Assembly: GCF_030406385.1 (NCBI RefSeq)
Contig: NZ_JAUEPM010000002.1
Span: 1-64,000, forward strand
DNA length: 64,000 nucleotides
Origin: Microbacterium oryzae
GTDB lineage: Bacteria > Actinomycetota > Actinomycetes > Actinomycetales > Microbacteriaceae
Direction of reading: 5' to 3'
The position numbers were made by a program, and so were the translations under genes. This document shows, in pieces, positions 35,115-43,684 of the stretch (positions are counted from its first letter, which is position 1; every line of letters begins with the position of its first letter). The notes under the pieces were generated by a model that saw only the letters and a program-made list of their open reading frames with translations, did no database searches and was not told where the DNA came from.

Positions 35115-36157
35115 GGGTCGGCATCATCGGGGCGGGCTTCTTCGGATTCCATATCGCGCGGCAGCTCGAGCGACGCCACCCGGACATCCAGGTGGAGATG
35201 TTCGAGAAGGAGAGCGCGCCGCTGGTCGGCGCGGGGACGAACAACCAGTGCCGGCTGCACATGGGGTTCCACTACCCCCGCTCCGGCTACACCATCTACC
35301 AGTCGATCATGGGCTTCGACCGCTTCGTGAGCGAGTACGGGGAGTTCCTGACCGACGTCTCGGACAACCTCTACGCGGTGCACAACGAGGGCCTTGTCTC
35401 CGTCGATCAGTACCTGGCCGTGATGGACTCCTTCCACCTGCCCTACGAGACGCAGCCGGTGTCCTCCGATCTCTTCCGCAACCCCGACGAGATCGGGCTG
35501 CTGGTGCGCGTGCCGGAGAAGTCGATCGACGTGCGCAGCATCCGGCAGAACCTCGGCAGCTGCCTGCGCGGGTCGGTCAGAGTGGGCACTCCGATCGACG
35601 AGGTGGATGCCGAGAACGGGCTGCTCCGCAGCGGCACGACGGAGTTCGGCCCCTTCGACTACATCATCAACGCGAGTTACACGAATCCGAACCTCGGGCT
35701 TCCCCCGGCGCTCCACTTCGGCGTGAAGTGGGAGCTCGCGGTCCTCGTCCTCGCGCGCACCTCGCTCGCGAACGATGCGGCGGTGACGCTGATGGACGGC
35801 GAGTACGTGTCGGTGTACCCCGCCTACGGCGGCATGCACACGCTGTCGTCCGTGCGGCACACGCCCATGCGGCGCTACGACGACGCGATGGACCTCGCCG
35901 CCGACTACCCGAACCGCTTCCAGCTCGCCCAGGATGAGGGGCGGGAGCGCGCCATCGCGGACGATGTCGCGCGGCACCTCCGCATCGAGTACGACACCGA
36001 GGAGCTCTGGGTGACCGCGAAGACGAAGCTGTCCACCGACATGGGCGACTCGCGCGTCACAGAGGTCCGACGTCACGGGCGCCTCCTCTCCGTTCTCTGC
36101 GGGAAGATCGACGCGGTGTTCGAGGCCTCCGACGCGATCCTTCGGGAGCTGCGATGA
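35111..36157 (+). CDS. FAD-dependent oxidoreductase of the EPS operon
   Basis: 348 residues with an N-terminal dinucleotide-binding fold RVGIIGAGFFGFHIARQLE and the acidic ribose-binding end (EMFEK). NNQCRLHMGFHYPRSGYT next to it resembles DAO/DadA-type amine or hydroxy-acid oxidases. No signal peptide, so it acts in the cytoplasm, perhaps on a sugar or sugar nucleotide. GTG 35111 overlaps the deacetylase stop (GTGA). The exact reaction is not identifiable. Confidence 0.7.
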   Translation: MRVGIIGAGFFGFHIARQLERRHPDIQVEMFEKESAPLVGAGTNNQCRLHMGFHYPRSGYTIYQSIMGFDRFVSEYGEFLTDVSDNLYAVHNEGLVSVDQYLAVMDSFHLPYETQPVSSDLFRNPDEIGLLVRVPEKSIDVRSIRQNLGSCLRGSVRVGTPIDEVDAENGLLRSGTTEFGPFDYIINASYTNPNLGLPPALHFGVKWELAVLVLARTSLANDAAVTLMDGEYVSVYPAYGGMHTLSSVRHTPMRRYDDAMDLAADYPNRFQLAQDEGRERAIADDVARHLRIEYDTEELWVTAKTKLSTDMGDSRVTEVRRHGRLLSVLCGKIDAVFEASDAILRELR

Positions 36158-37290
36158 GCCGCCCCGGAGCCGGAGCCGGAGCCGCTCCCCGTGGCCTGCC
36201 GACCCTAACCGCCCTGCGCGCAGGCGCCGCGGCTCTCGTGTTCGCGTATCACCTCAGCAGGATCGTCGTGCCGGTTCCCCTCGCCGACGTCGGCTACGCC
36301 GGAGTGGCGTTCTTCTTCGTCCTCTCCGGGTTCGTGCTCACCTGGTCGTACCGACCTGAGGGATCATGGGGCGGCTTCATGGTGCGACGTGTCGCTCGCG
36401 TCTTCCCCAGTCACCTGGTGGTGATGGGGGTCGCGCTCATCCTGAGCGCCTCGCTTCTTCCCGCGACGGTGACGCCCGGCATGGTGGCGTCGCAGACCCT
36501 GCTCGTGCAGGCGTGGCTCTTCGATCCCGAGACCATCCTCGGGATCAACATGGTCTCCTGGTCGCTCAGCGCGGAGATGGCCTTCTACGCGCTCTTCCCC
36601 CTGCTCGTGCCGGCGCTCCTGCGCATGCGGCCTCGGCTCCGCGCCGTGTGCGCCATGGTGCTGCTGGCCATCCCGGTCGTCCTCGGCACCGTCCTGACCG
36701 CCGCAGGGTCGCCGGAGGCCGCGCGTCTGCTCTACTTCGACCCGCTCGCGCGCGTGCCGGAGTTCGTGCTCGGCATCGTCATCGCTCTGATCGTGCGCGC
36801 CGGACAGGCGCCCGTGCTGCCGCGCGGGACCGCGATCCTCCCCGTCGCCGCCGCGTGGATCGCCTGCTCGGTCACCGCGGTTCCGGAGTTCGTCGGGAAC
36901 GCGGCGCTCGCGCTGGCCTTCGCCGTGATCATCTGCGAGGCGGCTCGGAGGGATGTCGCACGCGCCTCTGGTGGACGCGGCCGAGCGCCCGCGCGCTGGG
37001 CGCAGTTCCTCGGACGCATCTCCTTCGCCTTCTACCTCGTGCACGTGCTGGCGATGCAGCTGGTCGTCGCATACCTGCCGGTCCCCGCAGGCGTCCGCGC
37101 GGTGGTCGCCCTCGTGCTGGCGACGGCGGCGGCTGTCCTGCTGCACATATGGGTGGAGAAGCCCGCGCAGCGGTGGGTCATGACCGGATGGATCAAGCTG
37201 CGCGAAATCTCCTCGTCGCGGACGGGCAGCGCGGTACTGCGGTCCGGGACGCTTGCCGCAGAACGATCGGATGGAGAGGCGAGACGATGA
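36154..37290 (+). CDS. Acyltransferase 3 family integral membrane protein
   Basis: 378 residues, about ten membrane segments. Family marks: LTALRAGAAALVFAYHLSRI with the catalytic His in the first helix region, FFFVLSGFVLTWSY, and VRRVARVFPSHLV. Such proteins O-acetylate or O-succinylate sugars of surface polysaccharides across the membrane. Together with the secreted deacetylase of the same operon it could set the acylation level of the polymer. ATGA overlap with the previous gene. Confidence 0.88.
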   Translation: MSRPGAGAGAAPRGLPTLTALRAGAAALVFAYHLSRIVVPVPLADVGYAGVAFFFVLSGFVLTWSYRPEGSWGGFMVRRVARVFPSHLVVMGVALILSASLLPATVTPGMVASQTLLVQAWLFDPETILGINMVSWSLSAEMAFYALFPLLVPALLRMRPRLRAVCAMVLLAIPVVLGTVLTAAGSPEAARLLYFDPLARVPEFVLGIVIALIVRAGQAPVLPRGTAILPVAAAWIACSVTAVPEFVGNAALALAFAVIICEAARRDVARASGGRGRAPARWAQFLGRISFAFYLVHVLAMQLVVAYLPVPAGVRAVVALVLATAAAVLLHIWVEKPAQRWVMTGWIKLREISSSRTGSAVLRSGTLAAERSDGEARR

Positions 37291-37778
37291 GTGAACCGCG
37301 CAGGCTGGAGATCGGAGTACGCGACTGCTCCTTCGGCGACGGCTGCGTCGTGGCGGACCTCGTGAACGTGTACGACGCCGTCTTCGGCGACCGCTGCTTC
37401 ATCGGCCCGTTCGTCGAGGTGCAGAACGACGTGCGATGCGGCGACAATGTCCGCATCCAGTCGCACTCGCTCATCTGCGAGGGGATGGTGATCGGAGACG
37501 ACGTGTTCATCGGGCACGGTGTGATGACCGCCAATTCTCGCTATCCCGTCGCGGGTGCGGCCGAGTGGACATGCGAGGCGCCGGTCATCGGCAACCGGGT
37601 CGCGGTGGGCTCCAACGCCACGATCCTCCCCGGGGTCCGCATCGGCGACGGGGCGGTGATCGGCGCGGGCGCGATCATCACGAAGGACGTGGCGGCCGGC
37701 GCCGTGGTGATCGGGAGGGACGAGATCGCACGACGCGGGCCTCGCTCCGAGAAGACGACTGAGGGAGACATGGAATGA
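37287..37778 (+). CDS. Left-handed beta-helix sugar N-acetyltransferase (WlbB/FdtC/QdtC type)
   Basis: 163 residues made of hexapeptide repeats (CFIGPFVEVQNDVRCGDNVR; HSLICEGMVIGDDVFIGHGV). The ICEG..IGDDVFIGHGVM stretch is characteristic of N-acetyltransferases acting on UDP- or dTDP-linked amino sugars. It is followed immediately by an aminotransferase gene, as in fdt/qdt pathways, so the likely product is an N-acetylated 3- or 4-amino sugar nucleotide. ATGA overlaps on both sides. Confidence 0.85.
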   Translation: MSEPRRLEIGVRDCSFGDGCVVADLVNVYDAVFGDRCFIGPFVEVQNDVRCGDNVRIQSHSLICEGMVIGDDVFIGHGVMTANSRYPVAGAAEWTCEAPVIGNRVAVGSNATILPGVRIGDGAVIGAGAIITKDVAAGAVVIGRDEIARRGPRSEKTTEGDME

Positions 37779-38905
37779 GCACTGACGAGATGACTGCGGT
37801 GAGCACGCGGGTGCCCTTCCTGAATCTGGCGGCGCAGCAGGCCGAGGTATCGGACGAGGTGCTGCCGCGGTGGCGAGAGCTCTTCGAGACGGCGCAGTTC
37901 GTCGGCGGCTCGGAGGTGTCCTCCTTCGAGGCCGAGTACGCGCGCTACATCGGCGTCGAGCACTGCGTCGGCGTGGCCAACGGCACCGACGCGCTTGAAC
38001 TCGCCTACCGCGCGGTCGGCGTCGGCCCCGGCGACGAGGTCATCATTCCGGTGAACACGTTCGTGGCGACCGCCGAAGCCGCGACGCGGATCGGCGCGGT
38101 GCCGGTGTTCGTCGACTGCGATGAGCACCTCCTGCTCGACGTCGACGCGGTCGAGGCCGCGATCACCGCTCGCACCCGCGCCATCGTGCCCGTGCATCTC
38201 TACGGCCAGGTGGCGGACGTCGCGGCCCTGCGCGTCGTCGCCCGCCGTCACGACCTCGCGATCGTGGAGGACGCCGCGCAGGCGCAGGGAGCGAGCTCGC
38301 AGGCCGGGCGCGCAGGCGCGCTCGGCCGCGCGGCGGCGACGAGCTTCTACCCGAGCAAGAACCTCGGCGCCGCCGGGGACGCCGGCGCGGTGCTGACCGA
38401 CGATCCCGAGCTGGCTGCGTACGTGCGCAGCTTCGCGGCCCACGGAGGGGCGAGCCGCTACGTCCACGACGTACCCGGAATGAACTCGCGACTGGACGCC
38501 GTCCAGGCCGTGCTCCTTCGCGCCAAGCTCCTTCGCCTCGACGCCTGGACGGCCGCCCGGACCGAGGCCGCCGGCCGCTACGGGCGCCTTCTCTCGGGCA
38601 TGAGCGGGGTCCAGGCGCCGACATCGCTGCCGGGCAACGACGACGTCTGGCACCTCTATGTCGTCCAGGTGGATGACCGTGACCGCGTGTCCGCCGAGAT
38701 GGACGCCGCGGGCGTCGACAACGTCATCCACTACCCGCACCCCCTCCACCTCACCCCGGCGTACGCACCCCTCGGGTACCGACGGGGTCAGTTCCCCGTC
38801 GCCGAGGCGGCAGCGAAGCGGATCCTCTCGCTGCCGCTGTACCCGCACATCACGGCACCGCAGCAGGAGCGTGTGGCAGAGGCCCTGCACGAGGCCGTCC
38901 GGTGA
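37775..38905 (+). CDS. DegT/DnrJ/EryC1/StrS sugar aminotransferase
   Basis: 376 residues of the PLP-dependent fold: NGTDALELAYRAVG, the VEDAAQAQGA region with the PLP-binding Asp, and SFYPSKNLGAAGDAGA with the internal-aldimine lysine. Such enzymes transaminate a keto-sugar nucleotide. The preceding N-acetyltransferase would then acetylate the amine. No dehydratase for the keto-sugar (RmlB-like) is in the window, so it must be made elsewhere. Confidence 0.9.
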   Translation: MSTDEMTAVSTRVPFLNLAAQQAEVSDEVLPRWRELFETAQFVGGSEVSSFEAEYARYIGVEHCVGVANGTDALELAYRAVGVGPGDEVIIPVNTFVATAEAATRIGAVPVFVDCDEHLLLDVDAVEAAITARTRAIVPVHLYGQVADVAALRVVARRHDLAIVEDAAQAQGASSQAGRAGALGRAAATSFYPSKNLGAAGDAGAVLTDDPELAAYVRSFAAHGGASRYVHDVPGMNSRLDAVQAVLLRAKLLRLDAWTAARTEAAGRYGRLLSGMSGVQAPTSLPGNDDVWHLYVVQVDDRDRVSAEMDAAGVDNVIHYPHPLHLTPAYAPLGYRRGQFPVAEAAAKRILSLPLYPHITAPQQERVAEALHEAVR

Positions 38906-38916
38906 GGAGAACTCGC

Positions 38917-41139
38917 ATGATGCCTGTCGACCTCGCCGAGAGGACGGAGCCGAGCTGGCCTGGGCCGAAGCCTCGACTCACCTTCTTCCGCGTGCTCGGC
39001 GAGCCCGAGCTGCCGACCTTCGTGCGCGGCCACTTCCGGGACCAGGAGCGCTGCCTCGCGCAGTTCTTCGACGTCACGGTCGTGACCGAGAGCGCCGACT
39101 ACGACGAGATCGTGGACCGGACGGAGCCCGACCTCGTGCTCTTCGAGTCCGGCGTCTACGCTCGGGCTGGTCGCGCCATCACGAACACGCACACCCATCC
39201 GGAGGTGCCGAAGCTCGGATTCCTGCACTCCGACGGATACTGCCTGTCGCGGTCGGTGTTCCTCGCGGACATGGACGACTGGGGTGTGGACACGTACTTC
39301 GCCTACGCCATGTCCGCGGTGGGCTACACGCCGGACATCGCCGATCGCACCTACCTCTGGCCGAACTTCGCCGACCGATCCGTGTTCCGCTCCTATCCGG
39401 ATGGCAAGAGCGAGACCATCCTGCTGAGCGGCAGCCGAGAGGCCAACTATCCCTGGCGGGTGCGCGTCCACCGGCTCCTCGCGGAGCGCTTCCCCTCGCG
39501 CTCCATCGCCCACGGCGGCTGGTTCGACCGGCAGGCTGCGGCGGCGATGCCGGTCGGCAGCGACTACGCGCGCTCGCTTTCGTCGGCGCTCATCGTCCCC
39601 ACGTGCGGAACGATCGCCGAGGAGTTCGTCCGCAAGTACGTGGAGATCCCCGCCGCCGGCGCGGTGCTGCTCGCCGAGCGCACGGCGATCGCGGAGTCCG
39701 CGGGCTTCGTCGACATGGAGAACTGCGTCTTCGCAGACGAGAGCGATGTGGTGGACAAGGTCGAGCACCTGCTCGACCATCCCGAGGTGCTCGAGCGCAT
39801 CGCCGCCGCCGGCCAGGAGCTGGCGCATTCCCGGCACTCCATCGAGCATCGAGACCAGATCCGGCAGTGGTTCGAGCTGAACAGGAAGGCCGCTCCCGGG
39901 CAGCGCATCGTGCAGCCGGACCCGTTCGCCCCGATGGAGCTGTCGGAGCATGCGGCTCCGGCGCGCACGGTCAGCCTCGCCCTGCCTCCGGGCCTCGACC
40001 GGTCCCTCCTCGCCGAAGCGCGCGAGCAGCTGTCCGCAGATCGCCCGATGCAGGCAGCGGAGGGCTTCGCCGAGGTGCTCAACCTGCACTATGAGCCCGA
40101 GGCCGCTCTCGGACTCGCCCGCAGCTGGCTGCGTTCAGGGCGACCCGCGTGGGCTCGGGGCCTCCTCGAGCACGCGACGGACACTGGCGTCGCGGCCCAT
40201 GGAGCCTCGCATCCGGATCCCGTGGAGTGGGCGTGGCTGATCCGCGCCTCGCTGTGCGAGGGCGACCTCCGCACCGCCGGGGAGCGCGCTGCGCGCTACA
40301 GCGGCATTCGCCACCCGGAGCTGGACCGGATGCGTTCGGTCGTGGCAGGGCTCGGCGGCGCGACCGACGAGCTCGCGCTCGCCGATCGCAGCCGACACCG
40401 CAGCGTGCACGGAGACGACGGCACGGACTGGTCGTCCTGGGTCGACGGCCTCGCCCTCGACCTGAGGGCGTCGGGGCGCAGCGCGATGGCGGAGGGCGTG
40501 GCGCGGATGGGCGACATCGCCGACCCGGCCGAGATCCGCGAGCGGCGCCCGTCTCCGGGCCGCGGGCAGCGTGCCGCGCTGCTGAACCGGGCCGCGAGCA
40601 TCGCTCGGCGCGGAGTCCGCCGGGTTCAGCGTGAGCTCGATCGCCGCAGCCGGCCTCAGCTCCCTCCCGACCGCACCTCCCTCTTCCAGCTGCTCGGCGG
40701 CATCGGAATCGACACCGCCGTGCTGGTTCTCGTCGACCAGGAGACGGGGGATCGCTTCGAGCCGTATGCGCTGCGATGCGCTGACCCCGTCGGCGTCGTC
40801 CGGATCGGCCGCGCCACACCGGTGGGCGCGAGCATCGCGTCGGGGACGATCGGCCTCCGCACGGGTGCGGAGGCCATCCGATACGCCGCAGCGTGGGGGC
40901 GATCCGTCATCGTCGCCTCGCCGATGGGTGCGTCCTTCGTCGACGTGGAGCACCTCTCGCAGGCCGCGGTGTTCGCCGTGATCGGCGGCGAGGAAGCCGC
41001 GGTCGAGGTCGAGCTGCGCGGCTCGGCCGGTTGGATCCGCGGCGACGAGGACCTGCACCGCGGCTTCGCGCGCGCCCTCGGTCATGAGGACACGCGGCTC
41101 TGGGTCCGCGCGGCCCGTGCTGAGGCCTCGGATGTCTGA
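38917..41139 (+). CDS. Large CgeB-like glycosyltransferase with C-terminal extension
   Basis: 740 residues. The first ~340 fit the GT-B type found in CgeB-like proteins: DLVLFESGVYARAG, KLGFLHSDGYC, and VRKYVEIPAAGAVLLAERTA near the nucleotide-sugar site. The remaining ~400 residues include a helical section (AEGFAEVLNLHYEPEAALGLAR, TPR-like) and an unrecognised C-terminal domain (FQLLGGIGIDTAVLVLVDQETG). ATG 38917 is preferred over GTG 38902 because GAGGAGA stands 6 nt before it. The role of the extension is unknown. Confidence 0.7.
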   Translation: MMPVDLAERTEPSWPGPKPRLTFFRVLGEPELPTFVRGHFRDQERCLAQFFDVTVVTESADYDEIVDRTEPDLVLFESGVYARAGRAITNTHTHPEVPKLGFLHSDGYCLSRSVFLADMDDWGVDTYFAYAMSAVGYTPDIADRTYLWPNFADRSVFRSYPDGKSETILLSGSREANYPWRVRVHRLLAERFPSRSIAHGGWFDRQAAAAMPVGSDYARSLSSALIVPTCGTIAEEFVRKYVEIPAAGAVLLAERTAIAESAGFVDMENCVFADESDVVDKVEHLLDHPEVLERIAAAGQELAHSRHSIEHRDQIRQWFELNRKAAPGQRIVQPDPFAPMELSEHAAPARTVSLALPPGLDRSLLAEAREQLSADRPMQAAEGFAEVLNLHYEPEAALGLARSWLRSGRPAWARGLLEHATDTGVAAHGASHPDPVEWAWLIRASLCEGDLRTAGERAARYSGIRHPELDRMRSVVAGLGGATDELALADRSRHRSVHGDDGTDWSSWVDGLALDLRASGRSAMAEGVARMGDIADPAEIRERRPSPGRGQRAALLNRAASIARRGVRRVQRELDRRSRPQLPPDRTSLFQLLGGIGIDTAVLVLVDQETGDRFEPYALRCADPVGVVRIGRATPVGASIASGTIGLRTGAEAIRYAAAWGRSVIVASPMGASFVDVEHLSQAAVFAVIGGEEAAVEVELRGSAGWIRGDEDLHRGFARALGHEDTRLWVRAARAEASDV

Positions 41140-42634
41140 GAAGGCCGCGGCTCAGCCCGCACTCGCCAAGGTCGCGGCCGCCGGGATCGCCTGGACCACC
41201 GCGCAGACGTGGGTCTCGCGATTGGGAGGGATGGCGACGGTCGTCATCCTCGCGAGGCTGCTCTCGCCGGAGGACTTCGGCGTGGTGGCCATCGCCATGG
41301 CACTGCCGCCTATCCTCCAGCTCATCGCCGACATGGGGCTGTCGACCTACATCCTCCAGGCCGAGCGCCCGACCCGTCGCACGTACAGCACGTTCTTCTG
41401 GTACTCCGCCACCGCGGGGGTCGTGCTCTCGGGGCTCCTCCTCGCGGCCGCGCCGGTCGTCGGCGCAGTGCTGGACACGCCCGAGGTCGTGCCGATCAGC
41501 GCCGCCCTGGCTCCCGTCGCGCTGTTCGTCGTCCTCGGGTCGGTGCCTGTGACGATGCTGCGTCGAGAGATGCGCTTCCGCGTCATCGCGCTGCAGACCG
41601 TGGTCGCGTCGATCGCCAGCCAGATCGTCGCCGTGACCCTGGCCCTGACCGGATTCGGAGCGTGGGCGCTGGTCTGGCAGACCCTCACGTTCCAGTTCAT
41701 CGTCCTCGTCCTCGCGTGGTTCTCCTCGCGCTTCCGACCGCGGTTCGCCTTCTCCGTCGCGGAGTTCGTCGAGATGACCCGCTTCGGCGTCAAGGTGGTC
41801 GGCACGCAGGTGCTCGGCGCCGCCGCGATCTGGGCCGTCAACGCGATCATCGTCGGGGCGCTCGGGACGGCCACTCTGGGATACCTCAACATCGCCCAGC
41901 GACTCATCACCCTCGCTCAGGAGCTCACGACGAACGCACTCGGGATGGTCTCCACCGTCCTGTTCGCGCGGATCCGGAACGACCGGGTCCGGCTGCGGGG
42001 GGCGTTCCTCCGCTCGCTCTCGATCTCGTACGCGGTGGCCATCCCCCCGATGGTGCTGGTCGCGGTCGGAGCGCCGCAGATCATCCCGATCGTCTTCGGC
42101 GAGCAGTGGGGGGACAGCGTCGTGCCCGCTCAGCTGCTCGCCGTCGCGGCCGTCTTCGCGTCGCTGGCCGGAGTGGACTACTCCCTCTTCATCGCCCTCG
42201 GCAAGCCGGGGACGTGGTTCGTGTACTTCGTCGCGATCGACCTGATCGTCGTCGGCGTGACCGCGCTCGTGGTCTCCCAGGGGCTGGTCGCATATGCGGT
42301 GGGATACGCGGCGGCGGCGGTGCTCGCCACCGCTGTGAGGTGGGTCATGCTGGGCAGGCAGCTGTCCTCCCCCTGGTGGCGGATCGCCGAGCCGTTCGCG
42401 CGGACGGCGCTGCCGTCCGCGTGCGCGGCGGCCGTCGGCGTCGGGGTGGGCGCGCTCACTGCGGAATGGCCGGCCCTGCTCGCGCTCATCGCGATGGGGT
42501 CAGCCATGCTGGTGGTCTACCTGCCGCTCATCCGGCTGACCTCACCCGAGGCCTGGTCGGAACTGTCTCGACTGCTCGGCGGCGCCGTCCGCCGGCTCCG
42601 TCCTCGCGCCAAGGAGGTTCGCGCAGATGCCTGA
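41132..42634 (+). CDS. wzx: Wzx-type polysaccharide flippase
   Basis: 500 residues with about 12-14 membrane segments, beginning ... AWTTAQTWVSRLGGMATVVILARLLSPEDFG, the usual start of the MOP-family polysaccharide exporters, and FARIRNDRVRLRGAFLRSL midway. It flips lipid-linked repeat units to the outer face of the membrane, for assembly by the Wzy/Wzz proteins encoded at 46.3-49.3 kb. It overlaps both neighbours by 8 bp. Confidence 0.9.
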   Translation: MSEKAAAQPALAKVAAAGIAWTTAQTWVSRLGGMATVVILARLLSPEDFGVVAIAMALPPILQLIADMGLSTYILQAERPTRRTYSTFFWYSATAGVVLSGLLLAAAPVVGAVLDTPEVVPISAALAPVALFVVLGSVPVTMLRREMRFRVIALQTVVASIASQIVAVTLALTGFGAWALVWQTLTFQFIVLVLAWFSSRFRPRFAFSVAEFVEMTRFGVKVVGTQVLGAAAIWAVNAIIVGALGTATLGYLNIAQRLITLAQELTTNALGMVSTVLFARIRNDRVRLRGAFLRSLSISYAVAIPPMVLVAVGAPQIIPIVFGEQWGDSVVPAQLLAVAAVFASLAGVDYSLFIALGKPGTWFVYFVAIDLIVVGVTALVVSQGLVAYAVGYAAAAVLATAVRWVMLGRQLSSPWWRIAEPFARTALPSACAAAVGVGVGALTAEWPALLALIAMGSAMLVVYLPLIRLTSPEAWSELSRLLGGAVRRLRPRAKEVRADA

Positions 42635-43673
42635 CACCCCGCTCCACCGCGTTTCCGTCGTCATGCCGCTCTACAACTACGAGCAGTACCTCGACGAGGC
42701 GATGAGATCGGTGCTGTCGCAGGAGGGCGTGGACCTGGACGTGACGATCATCGACGACCGGTCCACCGACCGCTCGTACGAGATGGCGCTGCGGTGGCAG
42801 GACGCCGACCCCCGGGTGCGCGTCATCCAGCACACGACGAATCGCGGACATATCGCGACTTTCAACGACGCACTCGAGAGCGCCACCGCGCCGTATGTCG
42901 TCAAGCTCGATCCCGACGACCTCCTCACCCCGGGCTCTCTGCGCCGGTCGGCGGACGTCCTCGCCGCGCATCCCGATGTCGCCTTCGTCTACGGTCGGTG
43001 CCGGGTCTTCAGCGGGGAGGCTCCCGCTGTCCCCACGCCCGCCGACCGGCCGGCGCGCCTGTGGAGCGGGGAGCGGTGGGTCGCGCGTCGCAGTCGCGGC
43101 GGGGCCAACGTCATCTACCAGCCGGAGGTGATGATCCGCGTCAGCGCGCTCCGAGAGGTCGGCGGACACCTCGCCGAGGTGTCGGAGGCGAGCGATTACA
43201 ACCTCTGGCTGCGGCTCGCCACGACCGGCCGGGTCGCCCGCCTGGACGGCGCCGTGCAGGGGCTGTACCGCGTCCACGAGAACTCGATGCAGCGGACCAT
43301 CCACAGCGGAGAGCTGCGCGACCTCCGTGCGCGCGTGCGAGCGTGGGAGCTGTTCCTCGAGCAGCGTGGGCGGGTGCTGTCGAACCGGTGCGCCATCGAG
43401 CAGGCGGCACGCCGCACGCTCTCCCGAGAGGTGGTCATCAAGGCCCTCGATCTCTTCGACGGCGGGGCCGCCCGGTCGCAGCCGATTGCGGAGTTCCGAG
43501 CCCTGGCGCTCGAACTCGACCCCGCCATCGTGCGCAGTGCGCGGTGGCGGGAGCTGAGCCGGCGGATGGACGCCGGGCTCGCTGTGGCGACGCCGCGGCA
43601 TTCCCCGACGCGAATCGCGCGCCAGCTGCGCTGGAACCACCGCATCGCACGGATGAGAAGATTCCGCACATGA
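42627..43673 (+). CDS. Family 2 glycosyltransferase
   Basis: 348 residues. GT-A fold: SVVMPLYNYEQYLDEAMRS, VTIIDDRSTDRS, VVKLDPDDLLTPGSL (DxD-like metal site) and a later SEASDYNLWLRLATTG acceptor region with the catalytic Asp. It adds one sugar of the EPS repeat unit in the cytoplasm. The C-terminal ~100 residues are helical and not recognised. Overlaps wzx by 8 bp and the next gene by 4 bp if that starts at 43670. Confidence 0.88.
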   Translation: MPDTPLHRVSVVMPLYNYEQYLDEAMRSVLSQEGVDLDVTIIDDRSTDRSYEMALRWQDADPRVRVIQHTTNRGHIATFNDALESATAPYVVKLDPDDLLTPGSLRRSADVLAAHPDVAFVYGRCRVFSGEAPAVPTPADRPARLWSGERWVARRSRGGANVIYQPEVMIRVSALREVGGHLAEVSEASDYNLWLRLATTGRVARLDGAVQGLYRVHENSMQRTIHSGELRDLRARVRAWELFLEQRGRVLSNRCAIEQAARRTLSREVVIKALDLFDGGAARSQPIAEFRALALELDPAIVRSARWRELSRRMDAGLAVATPRHSPTRIARQLRWNHRIARMRRFRT

Positions 43674-43684
43674 GAGGACGACCG

